Assembly: GCF_900114375.1 (NCBI RefSeq)
Contig: NZ_FOSV01000019.1
Location: 36,033 to 100,032 of the forward strand
DNA from: Methylorubrum salsuginis
GTDB taxonomy: Bacteria; Pseudomonadota; Alphaproteobacteria; Rhizobiales; Beijerinckiaceae
DNA length: 64,000 nucleotides
Reading direction: 5' to 3'
Part shown: positions 16,648 to 24,645 of the stretch, piece after piece
Layout: each line of letters begins with the position of its first letter
How positions within the stretch are numbered: the stretch's first letter is position 1
Position numbers and translations under genes: made by a program
The notes under the pieces: model-generated
Told to the model about the DNA's origin: nothing
Seen by the model: the letters and a program-made list of their open reading frames with translations, nothing else
Database searches by the model: none

Positions 16648-18441
16648 GTGGCCACGGAGCGGACCAGCCCGGCAGCACCGGATTTCGAGACGATCGCCCG
16701 AAACGCCAACCAATTGGCCGAGAGCTTCCGGCAGACGGCGCTCCAGCCGTTCGAGAAGATGGGGCAGGGCGGCGCGGTGCAGGGCGCCGACGAGATCGAC
16801 GAGATGACCCGCACCCTCACCAAGGTTGCGGAGACATGGCTCTCCGATCCCGAGAAGGCCGTGCGGGCCCAGACTCGGCTGACCGAATCCTTCGCCGCCC
16901 TGTGGGCCTCCACCGCCGCGCGGATGCAGGGACAGCAGCCGCAGCCCGTCGCGGCGCCTGACGCGAAGGACAAGCGCTTCGCCCACGAGGATTGGACCAA
17001 GAATCCGCTCTTCGACATCATCAAGCAGAGCTATTTCATCTTCAGCCGCTGGGCCGAGGAGCTGGTCGAGAAGGCCGAGGGGCTCGACGAGCACACCCGC
17101 CACAAGGCGGAGTTCTACCTGCGCCAGCTTCTCTCGGCCTATTCGCCCTCGAACTTCGTGATGACCAACCCCGAACTCCTGCGCCAGACGCTGGAGGAAG
17201 GCGGGGCGAATCTCGTGCGCGGCATGAAGATGCTGCAGGAGGACATCCAGGCCGGCGGCGGCCAGCTCCGCGTGCGCCAGACCGATCTCAACGCCTTCAC
17301 CTTCGGCGAGGACGTGGCGGTCACGCCGGGCGAGGTTGTGTTCCGCAACGAGCTGATGGAGCTGATCCAGTACGCGCCCAAGACCGAGACCGTGCTGAAG
17401 CGCCCGCTCCTGATCGTGCCGCCCTGGATCAACAAGTTCTACATTCTCGATCTCAACCCGCAGAAGAGCCTCATCGGCTGGATGGTCAGCCAGGGCATCA
17501 CCGTGTTCGTAATCTCCTGGGTCAACCCGGACGAGCGCCACCGCGACAAGGATTTCGAGTCCTACATGCGCGAGGGCATCGAGACGGCGATCGACATGAT
17601 CGGCGTCGCCACCGGGGAGAGCGAAGTCTCGGCCGCGGGCTACTGCGTCGGCGGCACGCTTCTGGCCGTCACGCTGGCCTATCAGGCCGCCACCGGCAAC
17701 CGCCGCATCAAGAATGCGACCTTCCTCACCACGCAGGTCGACTTCACCCACGCGGGCGATCTCAAGGTGTTCGCCGACGAGGAGCAGATCAAGGTCATCG
17801 AGGGGCGGATGGCCGAGCGCGGCTATCTCGAGGGCGCCCGCATGGCCAACGCCTTCAACATGCTGCGACCGAACGATCTGATCTGGTCTTACGTCGTCAA
17901 CAACTACGTTAAGGGCAAGGCACCCCAGGCGTTCGACCTACTGTACTGGAACGCCGACGCCACCCGGATGCCGGCGGCCAACCATTCCTTCTATCTTCGC
18001 AACTGCTACCTCAACAACACCCTGGCCAAGGGTCAGATGGTGCTCGGCAACGTGCGCCTCGATCTGAAGAAGGTGAAGGCGCCGATCTTCAACCTCGCCA
18101 CCCGCGAGGACCACATCGCCCCGGCGCTCTCGGTGTTCGAAGGCTCGGGCAAGTTCGGCGGCCGGGTCGATTACGTGCTGGCGGGCTCCGGCCACATCGC
18201 CGGCGTCGTCAACCCGCCGGGCAAGAAGCCCAAATACGGCTTCCGCACCGGCGGCCCGGCCAAGGGCAAGTTCGAGGACTGGGTCGCCAATGCCACCGAG
18301 CACGAGGGTTCGTGGTGGCCCTACTGGTTCCGATGGCTGGAGGAGCAGGCGCCCGAGCGCGTCCCCGCCCGCATTCCCGGTGAAGGCGCCTTGCCGTCCC
18401 TCGGGCCGGCGCCGGGGACCTATGTGCGGATGAAGGCATAG
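16648..18441 (+). CDS. phaC: class I poly(3-hydroxyalkanoate) synthase
   Basis: A 597-residue protein starting at GTG (GGGAGGA about 10 bases upstream). PhaC_N domain (about 95-265) and alpha/beta-hydrolase core; the lipase-like box AAGYCVGGTLL carries the catalytic cysteine near residue 333, and the C-terminal catalytic His lies in GSGHIAGVVNPPG. It polymerises (R)-3-hydroxybutyryl-CoA into PHB at the granule surface. The length is that of class I enzymes, which act without PhaE or PhaR subunits. phaA, phaB and phasin genes are not in the window. Confidence 0.96.
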   Translation: MATERTSPAAPDFETIARNANQLAESFRQTALQPFEKMGQGGAVQGADEIDEMTRTLTKVAETWLSDPEKAVRAQTRLTESFAALWASTAARMQGQQPQPVAAPDAKDKRFAHEDWTKNPLFDIIKQSYFIFSRWAEELVEKAEGLDEHTRHKAEFYLRQLLSAYSPSNFVMTNPELLRQTLEEGGANLVRGMKMLQEDIQAGGGQLRVRQTDLNAFTFGEDVAVTPGEVVFRNELMELIQYAPKTETVLKRPLLIVPPWINKFYILDLNPQKSLIGWMVSQGITVFVISWVNPDERHRDKDFESYMREGIETAIDMIGVATGESEVSAAGYCVGGTLLAVTLAYQAATGNRRIKNATFLTTQVDFTHAGDLKVFADEEQIKVIEGRMAERGYLEGARMANAFNMLRPNDLIWSYVVNNYVKGKAPQAFDLLYWNADATRMPAANHSFYLRNCYLNNTLAKGQMVLGNVRLDLKKVKAPIFNLATREDHIAPALSVFEGSGKFGGRVDYVLAGSGHIAGVVNPPGKKPKYGFRTGGPAKGKFEDWVANATEHEGSWWPYWFRWLEEQAPERVPARIPGEGALPSLGPAPGTYVRMKA

Positions 18442-18609
18442 GCCGACCCGCACCCGCTCCGCCGAGAATCCCGAGCGAAAGCGGGCTGCGCTGTCGCTCG
18501 CCGCGACGGCGTGTGGCAGAACCGGCGGCGGCGGGCCGGTCGCTGTCTCGTCGCCCTGTGTCCCTGCACGCTGCCGCCCGGCTCGGCGGCGTTTTCCGTC
18601 GAGAGTGTC

Positions 18610-19344
18610 GTGACCGCCCCCATCGTCATCTTGGTCGAACCGCAACTCGCGGAAAACATCGGCATGACCGCCCGGGCCATGGCGAATTTCGGCCTGTCCG
18701 AGTTGCGGCTGGTGGCGCCCAAGAACGGCTGGCCGAAGAAGGGCGTGCGGGAGGCGGCCTCCGGCGCGACCCACGTGCTCGATCGGGCGACGGTCTACGC
18801 CACGCTGCCCGAGGCGATTGCCGACCTGCACGCCCTGTTCGCCACCACGGCGCGTGAGCGCGGGCAGATGAAGCGCGTTCATGCGCCCGAGCCGGCCATG
18901 GCGGAGGTTGCCGAACGGATCGGGCGGGGGGAGCGGATCGGGCTGATGTTCGGGCGCGAACGGGTCGGGCTGACCAACGACGAGGTCTCGCTGGCCGATG
19001 CCATCGTGACCTTCCCGGTCACGGAGGAATTCCCGTCGCTCAACCTCGCCCAGGCGGTTCTGCTCATGGGCTATGAATGGCGGCGCGCCGCTGGGCTTGC
19101 GACCCTGCGCTTCTCCGGCGAGATGCTCTCGCCCCCTGCCACGCGCGAGGCGCTGCTGTCGCTGTTCACCAGTCTGGAGGCGACGCTGGAGCGGGCCGGG
19201 TTCTACCCGCCGGAGAAGCGCGAGATCATCGCCCGCAACATGCGCGACATGCTGCATCGCATGAGCATGACCGAGCAGGATGTGCGGACGTTTCGGGGCG
19301 CCCTGCGGGCGCTCGACCGCAAGACAGGCACGGGCGCCGAGTAG
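18610..19344 (+). CDS. trmJ: tRNA/rRNA 2'-O-methyltransferase, SpoU/TrmJ family
   Basis: 244 residues from a GTG that opens on the conserved VTAPIVILVEPQLAENIG; the frame extends to 18511 but that part has no homologous look. SPOUT-class motifs: ENIGMTARAMANFGLSELRL, FGRERVGLTNDEV (motif 2) and FPSLNLAQAVLLMGYEW (motif 3). TrmJ methylates the ribose at position 32 of tRNAs. The C-terminal helical extension matches TrmJ rather than TrmL. It follows phaC by 168 bases. Confidence 0.92.
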   Translation: MTAPIVILVEPQLAENIGMTARAMANFGLSELRLVAPKNGWPKKGVREAASGATHVLDRATVYATLPEAIADLHALFATTARERGQMKRVHAPEPAMAEVAERIGRGERIGLMFGRERVGLTNDEVSLADAIVTFPVTEEFPSLNLAQAVLLMGYEWRRAAGLATLRFSGEMLSPPATREALLSLFTSLEATLERAGFYPPEKREIIARNMRDMLHRMSMTEQDVRTFRGALRALDRKTGTGAE

Positions 19345-19347
19345 CCC

Positions 19348-19695
19348 CTATCGAGATTGCCCGGGGAGTCCGAACCGGGTCAGGCAGACATGCTTCGACA
19401 GGGAGGCCGGCGGGATCGCCACCGCTGGTGTCGTCGCGAACGGCGCCCCAGCCTCGGCGTCCTCGGGGTCCTTGTAGGCGCCCGGCTTGTAGGTGACGTC
19501 GCAGGCGTTGAACTTGTTGCAGACTGACAGCTTGGTGCAGACCGTCTGCCCGGCCCGCTCGTAGACGTAATAGGTCGCGCCCGAATAGGGCGGCCGGGCG
19601 AAGTTCTCGGTGCGCACCGTGATTGCCTCCGCCGCCGCGGCAACCGGCAGGGCAGCGAGGAACACGCCCAATCCCGAGATCGTAGACGGCCGCAT
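19348..19695 (-). CDS. secreted hypothetical protein with conserved cysteines
   Basis: A 115-residue protein with a signal peptide (about 1-22, ending VAAAAEA). The mature part has four or more cysteines (VCTKLSVCNKFNACDVTY, KHVCLTRFG), suggesting disulfides in the periplasm. No family is recognised. Its ATG lies one base after the stop of the oxidoreductase gene (TGAgATG), so it is translationally coupled to it. Confidence 0.7.
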   Translation of the reverse strand: MRPSTISGLGVFLAALPVAAAAEAITVRTENFARPPYSGATYYVYERAGQTVCTKLSVCNKFNACDVTYKPGAYKDPEDAEAGAPFATTPAVAIPPASLSKHVCLTRFGLPGQSR

Positions 19696-19696
19696 C

Positions 19697-20716
19697 TCAC
19701 GCCTCCGCGATGCGGATCACGATCTTGCCGACGTGGTTCGCCTCGGCCAGCGCCGCAAGCGCGGCCGGCGCTTCCTTGAAGGCGAAGCTTCTGTCGATCA
19801 CCGGCTCGATCCCGTGCAGCGCGATGGCCCGGTTCATGTCCTCGAACATCTCTCGCGAGCCGACCGCGACGCCGCGTACGAGGCAGCTCGCGCCGAGGAT
19901 CGCCAGCGGATCGATCGCTTCGCCCTCGGCGAGCAGGCCGATCAGCCCGATATGACCGCCGGGCCGCGTCGAGGCGATGGACCGCGGCAGGGTGCCGGTG
20001 CCGCCGACCTCCACCACGTGATCGACGCCCACGCCCTCGGTCAGGCGGCGCACCTCGCGCTCCCAGTCGGGATGGGTGCGGTAGTTGATGGTCTCGTGGG
20101 CGCCGAGCGCCTTGGCCTTCTCCAACTTGGCGTCGCTGGAGGAGGTGGCGATCACCCGCGCACCCGCGGCCCTTGCGAACTGAATCGCGAAGACCGAGAC
20201 CCCGCCGGTGCCGAGCGCCAGTACGGTCTCACCCGCCTTGAGCGGCTTGACGCCGTAGAGCGCGTTCCAGGCGGTGACGGCGGCGCAGGGGAGGGTGGCA
20301 CCCTCCTCGAAGCCGAGATGGTCGGGCAGGCGCACGAGGCCGTCGGCGTCGAACACCTGATACTCGGCCAGCACCCCGTCGATGGCACCGCCCAGCGCCG
20401 TGTGCCACATGTCGTCCACCTGCGCGCCGCCGAGCCAGCTCTGCGAGAAGATGCCGGCGACCCGCTCGCCGCCCTTGAAGCGACGCACGCCCTCGCCGAC
20501 GGCGACCACCTCGCCGGCTCCGTCGGAGACCGGAATCAGGCGGTCGAGGGCGACCGCGAAGGGATAACGGTCCCGGGCGATCAGCAGGTCGCGGTAATTG
20601 AGCGAGGCGGCGTGCATCCGCACCAGCACCTGTCCGCGCCCCGGCTCGGGCTTTTCACGCTCGGCGAGGCTCCAGCTGTCGAGCCCTTTGGCGGCGGACA
20701 TCTCGTATGCGCGCAT
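19697..20716 (-). CDS. NAD(P)-dependent MDR-family oxidoreductase (quinone oxidoreductase-like)
   Basis: A 339-residue medium-chain dehydrogenase/reductase. GroES-like domain with ASLNYRDLLIARDRYP (about 37-52) and SDGAGEVVAVGEGVRRFKGGERV; Rossmann domain with VLALGTGGVSVFAIQFARAAGA (about 165-186). The structural zinc cysteine cluster of classical alcohol dehydrogenases is absent, so it belongs with the zinc-independent quinone reductase/YhdH branch. The substrate is unknown. Overlap-type coupling with the small secreted protein behind it. Confidence 0.88.
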   Translation of the reverse strand: MRAYEMSAAKGLDSWSLAEREKPEPGRGQVLVRMHAASLNYRDLLIARDRYPFAVALDRLIPVSDGAGEVVAVGEGVRRFKGGERVAGIFSQSWLGGAQVDDMWHTALGGAIDGVLAEYQVFDADGLVRLPDHLGFEEGATLPCAAVTAWNALYGVKPLKAGETVLALGTGGVSVFAIQFARAAGARVIATSSSDAKLEKAKALGAHETINYRTHPDWEREVRRLTEGVGVDHVVEVGGTGTLPRSIASTRPGGHIGLIGLLAEGEAIDPLAILGASCLVRGVAVGSREMFEDMNRAIALHGIEPVIDRSFAFKEAPAALAALAEANHVGKIVIRIAEA

Positions 20717-20754
20717 GAGGCGTCTCCCTCGTCTCGGTGTCGCGAGGCCATATG

Positions 20755-20784
20755 GGAAGAGGCCGCCCGAAGGCGACCTCTTCC
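20755..20784 (-). terminator. hairpin terminator of the 54-residue protein gene
   Basis: A 13-bp stem with one G-U pair on the minus strand (GGAAGAGGTCGCC / GGCGGCCTCTTCC) closed by a TTCG tetraloop lies 29 bases after the stop of the small gene. There is no long U-run, so efficiency is uncertain. Confidence 0.55.
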
Positions 20785-20812
20785 GGAGGAGCCCAGTGGC
20801 GCCGAGCCCGGC

Positions 20813-20977
20813 TTATTCCTTGTCGCCGCGATGCACGCCCTGATCGCGATTTTCCTTCAGGCGACCGTCGTCCGAATGTTGAACGCTGCCCTTATGCGGC
20901 TGGCCAGAGTTCTTCGACGTGTCCTGATCAGCATTGCGCGAGCTGTTGCCCTTCGTGTGCTGGTTCGGCTGGGTCAT
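20813..20977 (-). CDS. 54-residue hydrophilic protein, probable stress-induced small protein
   Basis: An ATG frame of 54 codons, beginning MTQPNQHTKGNSSRNADQDT and ending GVHRGDKE, with AGAGGA 7 bases upstream. It contains almost no hydrophobic residues and many N, Q, D, K, G and H, as in hydrophilins or KGG-type stress proteins. An EcfG-like promoter (GGAAC-N16-GGTT) lies 51-75 bases upstream and a TTCG hairpin follows. The combination of ribosome-binding site, promoter and terminator supports a real gene. Homology to a named family was not established. Confidence 0.72.
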   Translation of the reverse strand: MTQPNQHTKGNSSRNADQDTSKNSGQPHKGSVQHSDDGRLKENRDQGVHRGDKE

Positions 20978-21027
20978 AAGATCATCCTCTGACTTGTCCG
21001 ACGATCGGTTGTGATCGCTGATCGGAA

Positions 21028-21052
21028 AACCGGGTTCGGAAGGACCTGTTCC
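21028..21052 (-). promoter_or_regulatory. sigma-EcfG-type promoter of the 54-residue protein gene
   Basis: On the minus strand GGAAC (21052-21048), a 16-base spacer and GGTT (21031-21028): one mismatch in the -10 compared with the exact motif at nepR/phyR. It would give a 5' leader of about 45 bases before the small gene. Confidence 0.55.
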
Positions 21053-21251
21053 TGGCGAAAATCGACTCAGGCTTTAGCCTCAGATGCGACGTTGCGCCGT
21101 CTCGATTCGGAATTTCTCGAACTGGGCCAGAGCGATGACGACACGCTGTCCGGCACCGACCGAGTCGGACGCGGGGAAAGATTTTTCGGCGCGTCATTCC
21201 GCCCGATGCCGTGAGGTGAAACGGGGAGCCACCGGATCCGGCGGATCAGCC

Positions 21252-21281
21252 TTGACTGTATGTTTGCGCTCAATCTATTAG
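21252..21281 (+). promoter_or_regulatory. putative housekeeping promoter of the beta-barrel-like protein gene
   Basis: TTGACT (21252-21257), 18-base spacer, TATTAG (21276-21281), inside the most AT-rich stretch of the 341-base gap at 20978-21318. Two tandem GCATAA repeats follow at about 21287-21300. Apart from this promoter and the EcfG-like one, the gap holds nothing I can support. Confidence 0.5.
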
Positions 21282-21318
21282 GTATAGCATAACGCATAAT
21301 GATTGATGCGAGCTCGCC

Positions 21319-22188
21319 GTGAAACGCCCTCTCCACCGGTTCGCACCGATGCTCGCGGTTTGCATGATGGTCGCCGCGCCGGCCTCGGCCTCCGATCACG
21401 GCGTCGATACCGAACACCTGTTCGGCTTCACCGAGGGCTCCGACATCGGCGCACCGCCGGAGAAGGAACTGGAATCCGAGACCACAGCTCGCTTGGGCAA
21501 GCGCGGGGGCGCCTTTCGCGCTGTCGATTCCGCCCTGGTGCTGAAGGTGCCGCTGAGCGACCGCTTCCGCCTCGCGCCGGGACTGGCGTTCGCGGGCTAC
21601 GCCATGCGCGGCGTGCCGGGCCTCGACGACCGCGAGGTCGCGGCACTGGCCGGCGGCTTCATCGAGACGCGGGCGCGGATTTTCACCCGCGACGAGGCGC
21701 CGTTCGGGTTGACCCTCAACACCGTCATCGGCGGCAGCCGCCTGGACCCGGCGACGGGACTTGCCGCCAGCGGTCTCTCGGTCGAGGCCGGTCTGCTGAT
21801 GGATCGCGAGATCGTACCCGGAGAGGTCGTGGCGGGCCTCAACGTCGTCTACGCGCTGGGCCGTTCACGGCTCGCCGGGATCGCGGGCGATCAGCAGGCC
21901 TCGAACGTCGAAATCTCGGGCGCGGTGGCGAAGCGCTTCGGGCCGGGCCTCTTCCTGGGCTTGGAGGCCCGATATCTACGCGCCTATTCCGGCCTCGGTC
22001 TGGACCGCTTCGCCGGTCAGGCCGTCTATCTTGGGCCCACCTTGTACAAGACGCTGACGGAGGAGACCTGGATCTCCTTCACCTGGGGCACGCAGCTCGC
22101 GGGCAGCGAGGCGGGCGCGGGCGAGGACCGTGACCTGACGAATTTCGACCGGCATCAGGTGCGGCTCAGGATCGGCACGCATTTCTGA
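21319..22188 (+). CDS. outer-membrane-like secreted protein
   Basis: A 289-residue protein starting at GTG, with a signal peptide (about 1-25, MKRPLHRFAPMLAVCMMVAA, ending ASA). The mature part alternates short amphipathic strands and ends in VRLRIGTHF, a C-terminal aromatic typical of beta-barrel outer-membrane proteins. LGPTLYKTLTEETWISFTWG resembles a late barrel strand. A porin-like or barrel role is inferred; no specific family is recognised. Confidence 0.7.
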   Translation: MKRPLHRFAPMLAVCMMVAAPASASDHGVDTEHLFGFTEGSDIGAPPEKELESETTARLGKRGGAFRAVDSALVLKVPLSDRFRLAPGLAFAGYAMRGVPGLDDREVAALAGGFIETRARIFTRDEAPFGLTLNTVIGGSRLDPATGLAASGLSVEAGLLMDREIVPGEVVAGLNVVYALGRSRLAGIAGDQQASNVEISGAVAKRFGPGLFLGLEARYLRAYSGLGLDRFAGQAVYLGPTLYKTLTEETWISFTWGTQLAGSEAGAGEDRDLTNFDRHQVRLRIGTHF

Positions 22189-22212
22189 GAGGCGGGTTCG
22201 CGCCCTGCCGGA

Positions 22213-22752
22213 TCACGGCCTGATCTCGATCGGCGTGCCGACATCGACGCGCGCATAGATTTCGCGCATCTCGGCGTTGGTGACGCCGACGCAGCCTTGC
22301 GTCCAGTCCATCATCCGGTGCAGCCGGCCGGCCCAGGAGAACCCGTTCATCAGGCCGTGGATCATGATGTCGCCGCCCGGCGCCTCGCCGCGCGTCTGCG
22401 CCGCCGCACTGTCGGCAGGGGAGGGGTAGGAGACCTTGAGCGAGAGGTGGGCGACGCTCCGCGGATTACGATACGCGATGGCGTAGCTGCCCTCCGGCGT
22501 GCGCCCGTCGCCCTCGCGGGTCTTGTGGCCCGTCGGCGTGAAGCCGAGCGAGACCGGATAGGTCGCGAGCACGGTCTCGCCCCGCAGCAGCGTCAGGCGG
22601 CGGGCTGCCTTCTCGACCAGAATGCGGTCGGCCCGCTCCGGCTCGGGCACCAGCGGCGGCTCGGTGCGGCCGATCTGGAGGAAGTCCGCGGCCACGACGC
22701 CGCCCGCGCCGAGCCCGATGAGGGCGAGCCCGGCGAGGAGGCGTCGGCGCAT
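22213..22752 (-). CDS. L,D-transpeptidase (YkuD domain)
   Basis: A 179-residue periplasmic enzyme: N-terminal signal/anchor (1-22), then a YkuD catalytic domain (about 45-178) with IMIHGLMNG and the active-site segment MDWTQGCVGVTNAEM (catalytic Cys; the usual S-x-G-C is T-Q-G-C). It forms 3-3 crosslinks or anchors proteins on peptidoglycan. Its start lies 3 bases after the metY stop, so it is co-transcribed with that gene, an unexpected partner. Confidence 0.92.
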   Translation of the reverse strand: MRRRLLAGLALIGLGAGGVVAADFLQIGRTEPPLVPEPERADRILVEKAARRLTLLRGETVLATYPVSLGFTPTGHKTREGDGRTPEGSYAIAYRNPRSVAHLSLKVSYPSPADSAAAQTRGEAPGGDIMIHGLMNGFSWAGRLHRMMDWTQGCVGVTNAEMREIYARVDVGTPIEIRP

Positions 22753-22755
22753 GGC

Positions 22756-24051
22756 TCAGGCGACCTTGGCCAGCGCCTGCTCGATGTCGGCGATCAGGTC
22801 CTCGGGATCTTCGAGGCCGATCGACAGGCGCACCGTCTCGGGGCCGACGCATGCCGCCGCGCGCTCCTCGGGTCGGAGCTGCCGGTGGGTGGTGGTGGCC
22901 GGGTGGATGGCGAGCGTCTTGATCTCGCCGATGTTGACGAGGTGCGAGACGAGTTCGAGGCCTGCGATGAACTTCAGCGCCGCCGGCTCGCCGCCTTTCA
23001 GCGCGAAGGTGAAGATCGAGCCCGGTCCCTGCGGGCAATAGCGGTTGGCCAGAGCCTCGCCGGACTGGCCGGGCAGCGCCGGGTAGCTCACCCATTCCAC
23101 CGCCGGATGGTCCTTGAGGAAGGCGGCGATTTGCTTCGCGTTGGCGCAGTGGCGCGCCATGCGCAGCGGCAGGGTCTCGATGCCGGTGAGCGTCAGGAAC
23201 GCGTTCATCGGCGACAGACCGGGGCCGAGGTCGCGCAGGCCGAACAGGCGGCAGGCCACCGCGAAGGAGATCTCGGGGAAGCGCTGGCTGACGATCAGGC
23301 CGTCATAGTCGGGCCAGGGATCGTTGATGAGGTTGTAGCGCGAACCCTTGGACGCCCAATCGAAGGTGCCGGCATCGCAGATCATGCCGCCGATCACCTG
23401 ACCGGAGCCGCCCAGGAACTTCGAGGTCGAGTGGACGACGATGTCGGCGCCGTACTCGATCGGGCGGATGAGGGCCGGCGAGGCGAGCGTGTTGTCGATT
23501 ACGAGCGGCAGGCCGTGCTTCTTGGCGACCTTCGCGATCCCCTCGATGTCCATCACCGTGGCGCAGGGGTTGACGATCGACTCGCAGATGATCGCCTTGG
23601 TGTCGGGCGTGATCGCGGCCTCGAACGCTTCCGGCGTCAGGTCGGCGGCGAAGTGGGGCGTCAGGTCGTAACGGCCCTCCAACCGGCGCATCAGGCCGAG
23701 CGAGCCGCCGAACAGGCGCGGCGAGGCGACGTAGGCGTCGCCCGATTGCATCAGCGTCATCATGACGAGGAGCACGGCCGACTGGCCGGACGAGACCGCG
23801 ACGGCCGCCTTGGCACCCTCCAGCGCGGCGACCCGGCGCTCCAGCGCGGCGACCGTGGGGTTCGAGCCGCGCGAGTAGGAGAAGCCGGTCTTGCGCATGG
23901 CGAAGATGTCGGCGGCCTGCTCGGTCGAGTCGAACACGAAGCCGTTGGTGAAGTAGATCGGCTGCGCCCGCGCGCCCGTGGCGGGATCGGGGGCGGCCCC
24001 GGCATGGACCGCCTGCGTGGCGAGACGGTAGGTTTTGGGCTCCGAACTCAT
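22756..24051 (-). CDS. metY: O-acetylhomoserine sulfhydrylase / aminocarboxypropyltransferase
   Basis: 431 residues from the ATG giving MSSEPKTYRLATQAVHAG. Cys/Met-metabolism PLP family: YSRGSNPTVAALERRVAALEG, VNPCATVMDI, and the PLP lysine in VHSTSKFLGGSGQV (about residue 207). The insert GSRYNLINDPWPDYDGL is typical of MetY (OAH sulfhydrylase) rather than MetZ or cystathionine synthases. It makes homocysteine from O-acetylhomoserine and sulfide in the cytosol. Confidence 0.9.
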   Translation of the reverse strand: MSSEPKTYRLATQAVHAGAAPDPATGARAQPIYFTNGFVFDSTEQAADIFAMRKTGFSYSRGSNPTVAALERRVAALEGAKAAVAVSSGQSAVLLVMMTLMQSGDAYVASPRLFGGSLGLMRRLEGRYDLTPHFAADLTPEAFEAAITPDTKAIICESIVNPCATVMDIEGIAKVAKKHGLPLVIDNTLASPALIRPIEYGADIVVHSTSKFLGGSGQVIGGMICDAGTFDWASKGSRYNLINDPWPDYDGLIVSQRFPEISFAVACRLFGLRDLGPGLSPMNAFLTLTGIETLPLRMARHCANAKQIAAFLKDHPAVEWVSYPALPGQSGEALANRYCPQGPGSIFTFALKGGEPAALKFIAGLELVSHLVNIGEIKTLAIHPATTTHRQLRPEERAAACVGPETVRLSIGLEDPEDLIADIEQALAKVA

Positions 24052-24143
24052 GGATCGACCTGACAATCGCGGTTTGGCCGGTCTTCTGCCGCGAAACGCG
24101 GTTCGGTGAAACCCCGCTCAGTCGATGCCGGCCCTCCGAAAAC

Positions 24144-24530
24144 TCACGCCGCGCGCTTGAGACAGGCCTTGAGCGTACGCACCAGCATGGTCGGCGCGTA
24201 GGGCTTGGGAATGAAGCGGGCACCCTCCGGCATGTCGCCGGGGCCGGGCGTGCCCATGCCGGAAACGATCAGCACCGGGATTTCGGGCCAGCGGTGCGCG
24301 ACGACGCGGGCCAGGGCGAAGCCGTCCATCGAACCCATCGGCATGTCGACATCGGTCATCAGGATCTCGACGTCGGGCCGGTCCTTGAGAACGGCCAGCG
24401 CCTTGTCGGCGTGGGGCGCCTCCAGCACGTCGAAGCCGGCCTCGGCGAGCGTGTCCGAGGCCTCCATCAGCAACAGGCCATCGTCTTCGACGAGGAGGAC
24501 GACAGGCGGTGCTGAAGATTCTTCGGTCAT
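24144..24530 (-). CDS. single-domain response regulator (CheY-like receiver)
   Basis: A 128-residue receiver with the acidic pair VEDD (about 14-17), phosphoacceptor Asp60 in MTDVDMP, Ser/Thr switch in LIVSGMG (about 91) and the conserved Lys in FIPKPYAP (about 110). No output domain, so it acts by protein contact or as a phosphate sink. No histidine kinase is adjacent. Confidence 0.88.
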   Translation of the reverse strand: MTEESSAPPVVLLVEDDGLLLMEASDTLAEAGFDVLEAPHADKALAVLKDRPDVEILMTDVDMPMGSMDGFALARVVAHRWPEIPVLIVSGMGTPGPGDMPEGARFIPKPYAPTMLVRTLKACLKRAA

Positions 24531-24645
24531 CAGGAACGCAAACGATCTCGGGCCGGGGGAGGTTGCGGCCTAATTCGCACCTGCAGCGAGGTCAAGGAAA
24601 CCCCGGCCGCCATCCCTGAGCGAAAGCGCCGCGCCGAGCGTCGTC

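Noticed and set aside
21067..21417. Minus-strand frame over the promoter region of the beta-barrel-like gene
   Set aside because: No ribosome-binding site, overlaps the predicted promoters and the opposite gene, no recognisable protein.
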